A DNA stretch of 64,000 bases, from assembly GCA_029213065.1 (NCBI GenBank), contig JARGPH010000011.1, positions 80,733-144,732 of the forward strand, written 5' to 3'. The stretch comes from Verrucomicrobiales bacterium (GTDB lineage: Bacteria > Verrucomicrobiota > Verrucomicrobiia > Verrucomicrobiales > DEV007). Both the position numbers and the translations under genes were made by a program. Below are positions 15,001 to 19,962 of this stretch, piece after piece. The first letter of the stretch is position 1. Each line of letters opens with the position of its first letter. The notes beneath the pieces were generated by a model, which ran no database searches, was not told where the DNA came from, and was given only the letters and a program-made list of their open reading frames with translations.

Positions 15001-15688
15001 CGAGATGAGCATACATGAGATCGCTCCTATCCACGGTAGTATCCAGCAACCCTAAAATGTGCCCAATTTCATGGCTTACCACCGTTAAGAGGTCCATTTG
15101 CCCTGAATCCCCTTCATCAAGGGTCAAAAGAATACCATCTGCATCGGTGAAATATTCAAAATCATCCCACGGTGTTGAATCCACGAACCAACCCTCGCCA
15201 GCCGCATCAATATCGATATAAATTGAATCATTCTCGGCGTAGCCCAAACCCAAACCGTCGATATCTGAGACAAAATATTTAATCGAATCAAGGAACTCGA
15301 CTTGCTCTTCATTTAACCCGGCTTCAATCCACCGCTGCTCAGCCGCATCAGCGATCATTTCCAGCTCACTCAAGCTGAGCCGCTCAGCCTCTGCTTCCTC
15401 CGTCTCCTCGTCCCCGGCTGTCCCGACATCCTCAGCCTGGCCAGCCTCCTGAGACTGCACAATACCCGCGTCTCCCCCCGCAGGAGGTTCCTCCTCTACA
15501 GGCGCTTCACTACCTACAGGCGCCGCTGAAAACAATACTCTCGGCTCCAACGCCTCTGCAAACAGCTCACGGCGTTTCTCCGTTACCACCCTGTTTCCTT
15601 TCCGTTTTTCCAACCATCTTTGAAAGGCTGAAACGCGACATCGGTAGAAAAACCAATTCCGGTGGCGGGAGGTTACAGTGCGCTTCAT
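1..15688 (-). CDS. Giant LEPR-XLL surface protein with metzincin-like and beta-helix domains (partial)
   Basis: One open frame begins at an ATG at 15688 and is still open at base 1, giving at least 5,229 codons. The frame at the left edge matches the start frame, and the lines I checked show no stop. The C-terminus lies outside the window. Residues 1-58 are basic and end in LEPRVLFSA (47-55), the LEPR-XLL leader known from large PVC exported proteins. HEIGHILGLLD (206-216) followed by SDLMY resembles a metzincin zinc site and Met-turn. A dockerin-like DWDGDGDVDSDD loop lies near 310. A second site, HESGHTQTLHH, is at 455-465. Then come a jelly-roll-like module (about 13.0-12.5 kb), beta-solenoid and LAPGxSPG segments, two GGGFY beta-helix arrays, PKD-like domains and autotransporter strand repeats. 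Probably secreted or surface-bound and Ca-stabilised; the role (adhesin, protease or both) is inferred. No clear ribosome binding site is visible. Confidence 0.88.
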   Translation of the reverse strand, partial: MKRTVTSRHRNWFFYRCRVSAFQRWLEKRKGNRVVTEKRRELFAEALEPRVLFSAAPVGSEAPVEEEPPAGGDAGIVQSQEAGQAEDVGTAGDEETEEAEAERLSLSELEMIADAAEQRWIEAGLNEEQVEFLDSIKYFVSDIDGLGLGYAENDSIYIDIDAAGEGWFVDSTPWDDFEYFTDADGILLTLDEGDSGQMDLLTVVSHEIGHILGLLDTTVDRSDLMYAHLEAGERRLIEEHQAENYEAGSLEGKHFISTVFLDFGESGFTTTVDDFKNIDGSGVGGLGTGSRLEGRNGLTATDDLTASALNHDWDGDGDVDSDDIAGLSAAVKAIADRALEPFDFDVQIASSANEQDVRDYLSLNDGDPTGEFDSYNFIAEFTSARFSGGSVGNNTSLFGVAAATDLTLETGNNFDEATLSFADTLLNAVSFSLTSTNLAEFNAALAYRIAYTAIHESGHTQTLHHSTGLLASGDVIRLGSVTREQPFMVTRFDLDRASGQSAQSNNYERLANDADIGLRDDNRDGTADFAYVTGTGANDVITLADMGGGIVKVTVSPFSDAAHSSPEADSVEYTIDLNSDTEGEILIDGGIGSDRIVIDKGIAAVIRVRGGIDPGDTDIDELEYTGAGAVDVGNGTLTRDNGLGQISFSEMSSVTATGSNTSTGTIELDKTDYLRGETAIITVVDADLTGPTHTVTLTSDGGESETLTLDLIGVGTYRGFVPINDGPAATGNGSVEVGFGEVITVSYLDSDNGAGGLNTTVVATANVGVKTTTTTMVTLSGGNLTIDDILSGGKDDAISINFDSAANQIVIVDSLGGLELDGAGTQVSDSEVRISLASLTGDFTINTLGGDDFVSIDGLPTLPGNFVVNAEVIAVAAVNVTTAGDQTYNGQVRLKEDVTFEGGDFVFSGEIDSDYSDVPVFNDTFPTSAFDPAKWSLVETATIDSAGLNEPSPTLSARFNGTPDGSDKIESVEIDLSSTLSATLNFHYQRTGGGNSTEAGDDFLVEYLASDGTTWVAIETLPGDGPDMTEYELRSLLLPGGALHSAVKFRFSNSSTVGPFDDWFLDDVSVTVPNAVANYDLNVNSSGSVLLTASVGSLGEVGDFTVSSNLAVVSETLVSVGDVSIVADNSAETGTAVTVNGDIVVSGSGSVTLTGVGGTGVNDNGVAILSGLILSDDGNVVIDGISSTNEGVILSSGSSINAIGAGSVEISGTSGPDLNDVGIVLSGSSGGGISTVDGDITIGGQSSGDDAVVVVSGFQLVASGSGNIEITGVATGTPAGTSFGVVLSSGGTLVSASGGDIAITGSSVQDIGVLVTSGAAITNIGFGDITISGTAIDSGANGDGIQIASSTTLIETVNGAISLTGTSASGEGIQSTGIIQSTGSGTIDLEGTTTNATNDGIALVTGGQVTSNTGDITVTGSGGDEGVIFFAPVTSTGGGNITVDGTTLGTDPSNPIGFVNTGAGTINSNGGNITIGGNSLQVSAAIDSGSGNLALRSDEMGISGDLSGSGSLTIEASTASTTIGLGGITGTLNLNDGELARIQDGFSSITIGSDTAGDINLATVSVSDPLTLVTAGEIHDATGTDLTVAEGVTIDGTLAPGASPGITTVIGDFDFADNSIFQVEFDGATAGDGAGFHDQLNASGIIDIGNSVSLSLIPGALVPATGQQYIIISRNGGTGAFSGYPEGSTISNFLGSGMDATISYLGGVGGDTDDVVITVGGASTQNLLDNGAADSLRGMINAAGAGDTITLGSGRYLMQLDDQEAGNNTVIDATAQAAIFAATGTTPAIDTTDDNGTNENNNVTGDFDINKDLTIIGAGEGVTIIDGQHLDRVFNIRGSGTTVTLKNLTITGGAINYSHGAGLYAESGTTVILENVTIIDNVVRTELDDQDISGEQDADRHGGGFWANNATITGINLNVEDNLAERGTGSSAEIDGRQAYGGGFFASGGAVITLDNTTTITANRGRAGGGFWVSSENTVVTLNGTAIDGNTAYAGSGGGFFANDGTVNVNTANIRNNVSSGDGAGFRNSDGNVIVTGGIITLNEASAGGGFSNREEGDTILDGVTITNNTANDGGGFYQADSNGSITGTNVTLTDNLANTRGGGFRNATTRSTVDLTDSVISGNSATNEHGGGFYNSGTVILHNTAIENNSNGVNTGDYGGGFMNSLGDVTITGTSPIQGNTTTGYGGGFWNRGGEVTIEGAVGSRTLIQNNQSAVHGAGFMTSDKGTTTLRDVDLVNNTLPTNRVGGGFYAIGASVVNLTNVNINNHTANEGGAFYISDAHTKVIGDNVSLNNNLAGTRGGAFRVANTFAEVDLRNSTIEGNTANNEHGGGFYNSGIVTLTNVSITGNETLDLDGGSQDLGSDGGVVANASISGYGGGFYNGGGIVTVSGSQLEDNLAFGHGGGFYNGGGEVTVIDSSIRNNTLGWDPDTGESSHWRIDRHGGGFANYSDGVVTLTGVALEDNRTRMTGTGVLQSFGGGFYNGDGSTVNIDGTTSILRNVAEEGGGFYNTSTGGLVNIIGTAAAEVVIQNNSARVRGGGFRTTGNTIVNLEHVLIDSNSVGTERGGGFYADGAEIVGSHVTISNNETTAASGNRQGGGGWISSYSVVDLTDSLVTENQSSHNGGGFYVENATLNLVRTEISDNYSRNSGGGLMITGSSIFTGLDSAVTGNIARDHGGGFYVTDDSKVTLTRTHVDGNLAGYESDGVTRRESGSIGADLRGGGFRALGRARVTLVDSTLSDNEAARYGGGFDAENEPLITLNGTTVSGNVGDNHGGAVRLASNAQLVANNTTFSDNYAGFFRAKNGGNIGASSTNAVGGGIWIQSSGNVADLNHVTITDNKASRGGTDAGAGFYRSGGTVTLQNSIVYGNIADFDSPGNEDASDVRGSAILVGGNVIGVQANGTLSGDTQLRITEDPDLQPLDFYGGFGRTHAIFPGSSASGAAVNSTIATDQTGVGRAASGTVTSAVDIDSTGVDLLNNPDFTILDSDRVPTVVGTSLNFPAGGADNEDLFSYQVLPAGEFPPTYPTTVTIDYDFTKVTGDQDYVFTLSDGVETLTWTMQDNSSAINFGGSAIISAGEPAIGVASTVRFTFTLNESGTDMTALRGTGETGNGSSTTALSTFGGLTFSARLGNAGERTQLDNIKVSYSALAGQEGGADLGAFETDPLATTLKLDEITVPQNGISGEAVDLSGLATTTGAGPIAYTWEVLDSDGAVVATPAAGADSSFTYNTSVASPVETLTVRITATDSTTGQTEIQTREILMVDPEAMPTTGTGSVVVTVASDEDDGDVTAGDISLREAIKMANASAAGTFVITFDAALDGTPIEMSITPTSGTDNENGNLRGDFDITKTNGAVSIVGNGAANTIIDGKRIDRVFHLHSGGTAFFSELAITGGETTTSDRQGGGLYNNGGIAVFKNVDITDNHASESNNSAVGGALYLRSTGLNSSATYITGGSVSDNSAEGNGGGIYFEGNNVGESFLYMKDTTLSGNIAASVDSNVDSKRGGGLYMTDDGNKLVLNNVTVSDNATLGRNANDGGGLAITGADHTIDIIGGSFLRNQAGDNPGGTGTSDNDGGALWSGGTRSQFTFTGVDIGGELAGGADAAGIGTARVNGNVAEDEGGGFYLEGRHNTYDLVDTRIIGNQANDDGGGFMVINNTETVNISQTAPGLSVIRNNFSSTSNGGGFRNDGIVNITGTAAAPIEIRFNEGRGSVGGGFYTTGNGTTTLTDVVVRDNEARNSGGGYYNSGGGHVVISSSVASTSGTPGSFVSKIINNSVTNGTSADGGGFYQTSANSTSDLSDVLIADNTATDEGGGFYQSSNFGRVSLTRVDITNNEAQDSGGGFYSASNGSIVEMDTVLIDSNESTTEHGGGFRNNGIISGGKVTVTNNTAAGVGGGIYNPTGQITLIDVIVDDNVAGSHGGGFYNASGGIVEFSSSSGFRSSISNNTTGAASDRDGGGFWTGNAGSVVRLSGLDILNNYAADEGGGFYLTSDGNRVELRNVLIDGNTAEDNGGGFYSTSSFSVVTLNNVVISNNESLTEHGGGFRNNGIVTGADVVVTGNRAGADDLDAATDNNNNRVGGGIYNVGSFATLEIDRIRVTDNVAHGRGGGIYNTDGTITFTDFDISNNTTDQASSESQGRGGGIWNSDRGELFLTRGLISGNRSFGHGGGVFQQNNNSHTEMTNVTLSDNLAGWDLSAGDFEAGRVGGGFWAISAGTSMLNHVTVTGNRATSNTAGSGGVRFDNGGNKTTIKNSIFYGNLRNVITTATAADIDNNVGSDTALEGLNIVGSRDGTMANENTARVNIDPLLGPLQNNGGFSQTHALGAGSLAIDSAVGVSPVTDQLGVSRPVGMIVPATPTDLNRTGADLLSDPNFTLLDRAASVVGTSLNFAAGSANDDDLFSYQVLPAGEVGPFYPATVVIDLDFTKVTTDQDFVFTLSDGTTNRTWTMVDNGGGDINYGGVIVTTGEPANGVPASVQFAFTLNSNGTVMTATRGTGETGTGSTTTVLNPFEGLTLSARLGNSGERTQIDNLAVTYSGFTETVNGADIGAFEVNADPQVTSFTVDRTEINENGTVTINGLGSGGNNGADPFDVVIDWGDGSAPETVTVPASLTEAATFTATHTFADDFPATGTGQDDLTITVSAVGQSAAVLTKTVTVNNVAPTLSVVADQTTTEGMMLTLSDLATFTDPGFGANETFSYSIDWGDGSAADTGAATIDANGSAGVATSGAIDGSHVYADNGVYTVTVNLSDDDGGSTTETFEVTVNNAAPTVKNLVDSNLGEGAPFTFPAGAFNDLGTLDIHTAIIDWGDGSPAEDGVVVETPMGPPGNVAGTDITLSNTHTFAADDGVYTVNVKLVDDDGNRVEKSFTITINNVDPTAVADAYGADEDTLLTIDRADGVLANDTDPANTGTQHPNDAENGTDHQDQLVVSQIQNSGGFSALSDFGAAVVMMADGSFTYDASNSAVLQTLAEGETIVDTFTYTVEDGDGGTDTGTVSITVTGKGAIEIDMTKVFPPADAGSYTNPNYAPGTDFTPGSAAANPGGDAVDDTMTVQLNGTDLDIIVNGVLLRSIPNAAITNGAGVDNSGAPANANGKHDILITGSGDVETLSVGSLGTDFFNDVIIDVAGGTDQVNFTAASSIQGDLTVASDSADIAANLTSGGTQTFNGPVTLSASATLDGDNVFFRDSVALGTSDLTVTTATGGSADAIISGDGNLTKNGPGTFTLNVAN
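2..330 (-). repeat. Autotransporter-associated beta-strand repeat at the left edge
   Basis: The last visible residues include GDGNLTKNGPGTFTLNVAN, which matches the consensus of passenger-domain autotransporter repeats (G.G.ltK.G.GtltL...n). More such repeats, and possibly an anchoring or translocation domain, are expected beyond base 1. Confidence 0.75.
2060..2740 (-). repeat. Closing module, copy 2 in the giant protein
   Basis: Second copy of the closing domain: DLFSYQVLPAGE, DFTKVTTDQDFVFTLSDG, RGTGETGTGS, LSARLGNSGERTQIDN, ending GADIGAFE. PKD-like repeats with DWGDGSAPET and DWGDGSAADT cores follow it at about 2.05-1.05 kb, then a cadherin/VCBS-like domain (DTFTYTVEDGDGG) at about 1.05-0.68 kb. 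Confidence 0.8.
2740..5800 (-). repeat. Second GGGFY beta-helix array of the giant protein
   Basis: A second run of about 25 beta-helix rungs with the same GGGF(Y/R) signature. It starts after a clear ISLREAIKMANAS (CSLREAI-like) cap near 5770-5810. It copies the architecture of the 6.9-10.5 kb array at lower identity. Boundaries are approximate. Confidence 0.8.
6210..6880 (-). repeat. Closing module, copy 1 (choice-of-anchor-like) in the giant protein
   Basis: A domain of about 220 residues ends the first beta-helix. It contains DLFSYQVLPAGE, DFTKVTGDQDYVFTLSDG, RGTGETGNGS, FSARLGNAGERTQLDN and ends in GADLGAFE. The same domain recurs at 2060-2740 with most residues conserved, so the two are tandem copies of one module about 4.15 kb apart. 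Confidence 0.8.
6900..10500 (-). repeat. First GGGFY beta-helix array of the giant protein
   Basis: Inside the giant gene, about 30 short units of the form 'NN.a...GGGFyn.g..v.l.nv.is.N' follow each other. This is the pattern of right-handed parallel beta-helix (polymorphic outer-membrane-protein type) rungs, each contributing GGGF(Y/W/R) and a following asparagine ladder. It is preceded by a SLRGMINAAG segment resembling the CSLREAI-type cap. Boundaries are approximate. Confidence 0.8.
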
Positions 15689-15986
15689 AGGACAAACAGG
15701 GGGCTTAAAGGGAGCCGTATCGGGTACGGAAACAGGCAAAAATGAAAAAAATTCCAATCTTGAGTATCAGTTTTCAGTCTCCAAACAAGAACAAAACGAC
15801 CTTTTTCCCCCATTTCACTTGACGCCGAAAATCCCGATTCAAATTGAATATTAAGGGTTTACACAGGCCCGAGAATCCCGACTCCGCCGCGAATGACGTC
15901 AAGAAAAAGATCTGCCCCTTGCCATTCACTTCTCGACAAAGACAGAGTCGCTCCGATAAGCTTCGCGCCTTTAAAATACCTACTTT
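15689..15986. promoter_or_regulatory. Divergent intergenic region with a 13-bp palindrome
   Basis: This 298-bp gap separates the divergently transcribed giant gene and methyltransferase gene, so it must hold both promoters. I see no confident -35/-10 pair. A perfect palindrome, ATTCAAATTGAAT, lies at 15837-15849 and could be an operator. Short frames here show no recognisable protein. Confidence 0.3.
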
Positions 15987-17516
15987 ATGTCCCATATCGA
16001 CATCGTTACTCCCGAGCCGCTCGCCCATCCTTCCAGCTTACTGGCTACAGCCCACCTCTTTGGACTGGGTACTCCGAGTCAATCCGAATTGAAGATACTT
16101 GAGTTCGATTGTGGCGATGGAGGAAACCTGATTTCGATCGCCGCGACCCTTCCCGACTCTGATTGCCTCGGGATAGCCGAGTCTGCAGATGCGATTGAGC
16201 ACGGATCGAGACTTGCGAAGGAAGCAGGACTCAAAAACGTGAAACTGACCACCGGTAACATTTCCTCAATCCCCCGGGACGGCGTTTACGACATCATCCT
16301 CCTGAAGAATATTTACTCCCGAACATCACCGGGCAAGAGAGCAGCCCTCTTAACGAGAGCATCGAGTCATCTCGGAGAAAACGGAATCATTCTCGTCGAT
16401 CAGATTTGTCTTCCCGGCTGGTCATTCAAAGAGCCCATCAGAAAGCAGATTCAATATCACCTCCGCAATGAAGAGGATTCCCTCCAAAGAGTTATTAAAG
16501 GAAGACAGTTCCTCCTCGCTCTCGCCGCCAGCGTGCCGGACCACCTCGGGCTTTACCAAACCCTCGTCCGAAGCGAAAAAGATATCTCCTCGCAGATTCC
16601 GGACCTTAATTTCTCAGTCGAGTATCTGAGCGATTCAATCCAGCCATCGCACTTCCACGAATTTGCTGAAGTGCTGGATGAAGCCGGCCTGCACTATGTC
16701 GCAGAGGCGGAGCTGGAAACCATGATGATCAATCGTTTCCCAGCAGCCATCGCAGCGATTCTTCCGGAGAATTCATCTCTCGTTGAAAGCGAGCAATACA
16801 TCGATTTCATCACAAACCGCTCACGGAGATTCTCTATCGTCTGCCCGAAAACGGAACCCGTTGAACGGCAACTTGAACCGGAACGCATCAAGTCCCTCTA
16901 CTTTTCGATGTATTCCGCCCCCGTCGATGCCGCAGCAGTGATGGCAGAATCGGAAACGTCCCTGACCGGTCCCACCGGAAGCATTGTCACCCTGACGACA
17001 AAATCGAGCAAAGCGGCCCTTCTCGTCCTCAGCGAGAACGCACCCGCAAGAATGAGCTTCGAAGAAATCACAACCAAGGTCAGTGACCGGACCGGCGACC
17101 TCACCGAAGCCGACATCAAGTCAATTGCAGAAGCACTCTCCGCCGGAGCCGTTTCAGGCATGGTCAAAATCAACTGCAACGAGGGAGCCTGGAGCAGGCT
17201 GACATCTGATTCCCCGACAGCCTCCAGTCTCGTCAGGGCGCAGGCTGCCGCCGCGATGCCCTACGTTTCGAGCCTTCAGCACCGGACCATCGAGATCGAT
17301 CAGGTAGCAGGGAGACTGCTTCAACTACTCGACGGCAAAAACGGGAAAGAAAAACTCATATCGACGCTTGTCGAAATGATCTCAATCGGCGAACTTTCGG
17401 CTGAAACTCCTGAAGGGGAAAAAATTGAAGACCCGGAGAAAGTCGAACAAATAGCAGCACAACAGGTAGACCTGTTCCTTGCTCGTTTTGCCACCAGCGG
17501 ACTTCTCATCGGGTAA
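15987..17516 (+). CDS. Class I SAM methyltransferase with methyltransferase-regulatory domain
   Basis: A 509-residue protein. Residues 38-47 read LEFDCGDGGN, the SAM-binding loop (motif I) of the bacterial class I family whose usual form is LELGCGDGGN. The following acidic strand and the DIILLKNIYS stretch match the rest of the Rossmann fold. The middle third (GWSFKEPIRKQIQYH, then GRQFLLALA) resembles the 'methyltransferase regulatory domain' found in these proteins, and the last ~200 residues resemble the winged-helix tail of the protein-lysine methyltransferase-like group. The substrate cannot be told from sequence. A short gap follows to an ATPase gene on the same strand. The start at 15987 has no obvious Shine-Dalgarno sequence but is the only start that includes the whole N-terminal PxxHPSSLL segment. 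Confidence 0.75.
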   Translation: MSHIDIVTPEPLAHPSSLLATAHLFGLGTPSQSELKILEFDCGDGGNLISIAATLPDSDCLGIAESADAIEHGSRLAKEAGLKNVKLTTGNISSIPRDGVYDIILLKNIYSRTSPGKRAALLTRASSHLGENGIILVDQICLPGWSFKEPIRKQIQYHLRNEEDSLQRVIKGRQFLLALAASVPDHLGLYQTLVRSEKDISSQIPDLNFSVEYLSDSIQPSHFHEFAEVLDEAGLHYVAEAELETMMINRFPAAIAAILPENSSLVESEQYIDFITNRSRRFSIVCPKTEPVERQLEPERIKSLYFSMYSAPVDAAAVMAESETSLTGPTGSIVTLTTKSSKAALLVLSENAPARMSFEEITTKVSDRTGDLTEADIKSIAEALSAGAVSGMVKINCNEGAWSRLTSDSPTASSLVRAQAAAAMPYVSSLQHRTIEIDQVAGRLLQLLDGKNGKEKLISTLVEMISIGELSAETPEGEKIEDPEKVEQIAAQQVDLFLARFATSGLLIG

Positions 17517-17619
17517 GATTACCAGAGGCGATTCAACTTCGCATTCAATCCCCGCAAGAAAACTAACACTTATACAAAAGGTCGAGGTGACTCCCGCCCG
17601 TTTCCTGACAAATCCCGCT

Positions 17620-18831
17620 ATGCCGGAAACTTATCAAATCCGCTCGATTGCCGTGCTGAAAACCCGTCCCGAAACCTCCCAGTGGATCAGCTTTCCTGTC
17701 GACGAAACGCTCTCGAATGGCGCGTGCATCAGCGGAGCCAACGGAACCGGAAAAACCACTTTACTTGAGGACCTCCATCAGCACTTCACCACAGATGGAG
17801 AAGCCGCCACCGGGGCTCCCCAGTCGCCGGAGCAGGTCATCATTACGACACTTTCAAAGGGAGAAGACGTCATCCATCGAATTACGATCGGCAATCCCGC
17901 GGGCGAGCACACCCTGATTACCTACCCGGACTCAGACTGGCTCCGCGAGCACCTCAACACCTGGGAAAACCAATCATCCACCGTCACCGAAATAGCAGAG
18001 ACTCTCACCGACGAAGATGCAGGAGAACCTCTCGACGAGAGCCTTGAGGCTTCCCGCCGGGACGTTCTCTATTTCTCGACGGAGAATGAATTCAGAGGAG
18101 TCGCCGTCCAGCCGGCGCTCCCCCGGAGGCTTGGGAAACACTTCTCTGATCGACGGGACCAATTTCTGCTCTTCCTCGCCGAAACAGCGACACAACAGAA
18201 AAAAGTAGCCGACGCGATCGCCGAATTCAGGGAGAAGACACCCAACCTCCTTGAAGAACTTTCCGCGATCTGGAATGATGCACTGGAAAACTCACCGGGA
18301 ATCACTTTCCTTTCCAACACCGCCACCTTCGCGCACACCGCAACCGGGGAACCGGCGAACTTTTCGTCCCTCAGCCCTTCACTGAAACGATTTCTCAGCC
18401 GCACCGGCTCACTCTTTCTCAATTTCCGACTGCCGGGCACCGCTCCCGCACTCGTTCTCATCGACGAGCCTGAACTGGGAATCACGCCCGAACTTTCACA
18501 ACACTTCCTGAGAATCGCGAAGGAGATCACAGCCGACAAGGCAACGCAGCTGATCATAAGCACAAAGTCCCCTGACATTGAGGCTTCATTTCCGGGGCCC
18601 GGTCGCATCACTCTGAAAATCGACGAAGCGGGAACACGCACCACCGTACCGCCAACCATCATCATTGAAGACAATTCCAAAGAGACTTCACCGGAAAAAA
18701 CCACATCAGGAATAACTCGCGGACACAACAAAATCGCGCTATCCAAGCTCAAGCGGGCCATCGAGGAAACCGATGACCAGGATGAACTGGCCAATCTTGT
18801 CGACGAGCTCATGAGCCTGCGTAAACTGTGA
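17620..18831 (+). CDS. AAA/ABC-type ATPase (RecF/SMC-like)
   Basis: A 403-residue predicted ATPase. Walker A is GANGTGKTT at residues 39-47 and Walker B is LVLIDEPE at 278-285, followed by a switch-like segment (LIISTKSPDI). NFSSLSPSLKRFLSR (about 247-261) sits where the ABC signature would be expected. There are no membrane segments, so it is a soluble ATPase of the OLD/RecF/AAA_21 kind. The frame is open upstream to 17479, but that extension overlaps the end of the preceding gene and is not protein-like; ATG 17620 starts directly before the conserved beta-strands. It lies between a methyltransferase and glycerate kinase. The role is unknown; anti-phage or repair roles are possible for this family but nothing here proves one. 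Confidence 0.7.
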   Translation: MPETYQIRSIAVLKTRPETSQWISFPVDETLSNGACISGANGTGKTTLLEDLHQHFTTDGEAATGAPQSPEQVIITTLSKGEDVIHRITIGNPAGEHTLITYPDSDWLREHLNTWENQSSTVTEIAETLTDEDAGEPLDESLEASRRDVLYFSTENEFRGVAVQPALPRRLGKHFSDRRDQFLLFLAETATQQKKVADAIAEFREKTPNLLEELSAIWNDALENSPGITFLSNTATFAHTATGEPANFSSLSPSLKRFLSRTGSLFLNFRLPGTAPALVLIDEPELGITPELSQHFLRIAKEITADKATQLIISTKSPDIEASFPGPGRITLKIDEAGTRTTVPPTIIIEDNSKETSPEKTTSGITRGHNKIALSKLKRAIEETDDQDELANLVDELMSLRKL

Positions 18832-18842
18832 CCGGAAACACA

Positions 18843-19958
18843 ATGCGCATTCTTATCGCGAGCGACAAATTCAAAGGCTCTCTCACCGCTGTCGAGGCAA
18901 ATACAGCGATTGCAGAGGGGATCAGGAAAGGCACCGAACAGGAGCCTGACATCACCTCAATACCGATCGCGGACGGAGGTGACGGACTCGTCGCCACCCT
19001 CGTCGCCGCCACCGGCGGAACCACTGAATCTCTCGAGGTAACCGGTCCACTGGGAGCGCCCACCAACGCCACAATCGGATTTCTACCCGACAACGAAACC
19101 ACCGTCATCGAAATGGCGGAAGCGTCCGGCATTGCCCTCATCCCGGCCGACCAACTCAATCCACAACTCGCTTCAACCTTCGGCACCGGGGAGATGATCC
19201 GGCACCTCATTTCGAGAGGCTGTAAAAAAATCATCATGGGGATCGGCGGCAGCGCCACCAACGACGGAGGCACCGGGATGGCCCGGGCCCTCGGCTTCCA
19301 ATTTCTCGACTCTCAATCGAGGCCGGTGGAGAATCTCCCCGCCGATCTGCTTGAAGTCACCACCATGATCGCACCGGATGACCTCGCCCTCCCGGAGATT
19401 CTCATCGCCTGCGACGTCACCAACCCGCTTCTCGGCCCTGACGGATGCACACGCATCTACGGGCCCCAGAAAGGAATCACGCCGGATCAATTCGAAGACC
19501 ACGAATCAAAACTCAGTCATCTCGTTTCCCTCTGCGGCGAAAAAGGGCGGAACGCCGCCCCTCTCCCCGGAGCAGGCGCAGCAGGCGGCCTCGGATTCGG
19601 AAGCATTGTTTTTCTGGGTGCGGACCTCACACCCGGATTCGACCTCGTCTCCGAACTTCTCAACCTCGAAGCCGCGGTTCAATCAGCCGACCTCGTCATC
19701 ACCGGGGAAGGAAGCCTCGATGCCCAGTCCCTTCTCGGGAAAGGCCCCGGCAGCCTCGCCCGACTCGCGAGAGAATACGGCAAGGAAGTCATCGCCGTTT
19801 GTGGACGAAGCGACGACCTTGGCGAGAGCAAGCTCTTCGACAAGATCATTGAAATCGGTGACCCCGCTCTAACACTGAAAGAAAACATGGATCGCGCTTT
19901 CGAACTGCTCGCCGCAAAATCGGAGGATTTCGCAAGAAAGTCCCTATCGAAGCCATAA
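18843..19958 (+). CDS. glxK: Glycerate kinase
   Basis: A 371-residue protein of the GlxK/GarK glycerate kinase family, which phosphorylates D-glycerate in the glycerate and glyoxylate pathways. The N-terminus MRILIASDKFKGSLTA matches the family's opening. IADGGDG (about 39-45), GIGGSATNDGG and GAGAAGGLGFG are the conserved glycine-rich active-site motifs, and the length is typical. A GTG at 18828 overlapping the previous stop could add five residues, but ATG 18843 aligns with the family start. Closely follows the ATPase gene and lies 4 bp ahead of the DNA methyltransferase, so co-transcription is likely. The symbol follows the family; glxK and garK cannot be separated here. Confidence 0.92.
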   Translation: MRILIASDKFKGSLTAVEANTAIAEGIRKGTEQEPDITSIPIADGGDGLVATLVAATGGTTESLEVTGPLGAPTNATIGFLPDNETTVIEMAEASGIALIPADQLNPQLASTFGTGEMIRHLISRGCKKIIMGIGGSATNDGGTGMARALGFQFLDSQSRPVENLPADLLEVTTMIAPDDLALPEILIACDVTNPLLGPDGCTRIYGPQKGITPDQFEDHESKLSHLVSLCGEKGRNAAPLPGAGAAGGLGFGSIVFLGADLTPGFDLVSELLNLEAAVQSADLVITGEGSLDAQSLLGKGPGSLARLAREYGKEVIAVCGRSDDLGESKLFDKIIEIGDPALTLKENMDRAFELLAAKSEDFARKSLSKP

Positions 19959-19962
19959 ATTA

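Noticed and set aside
15774-16028. Small minus-strand frame across the methyltransferase start
   Set aside because: It overlaps the start of the methyltransferase gene and shows no similarity or ribosome binding site.
18069-18812. Minus-strand open frame opposite the ATPase
   Set aside because: Antisense to a protein with Walker A and B motifs; serine-rich translation with no signature.
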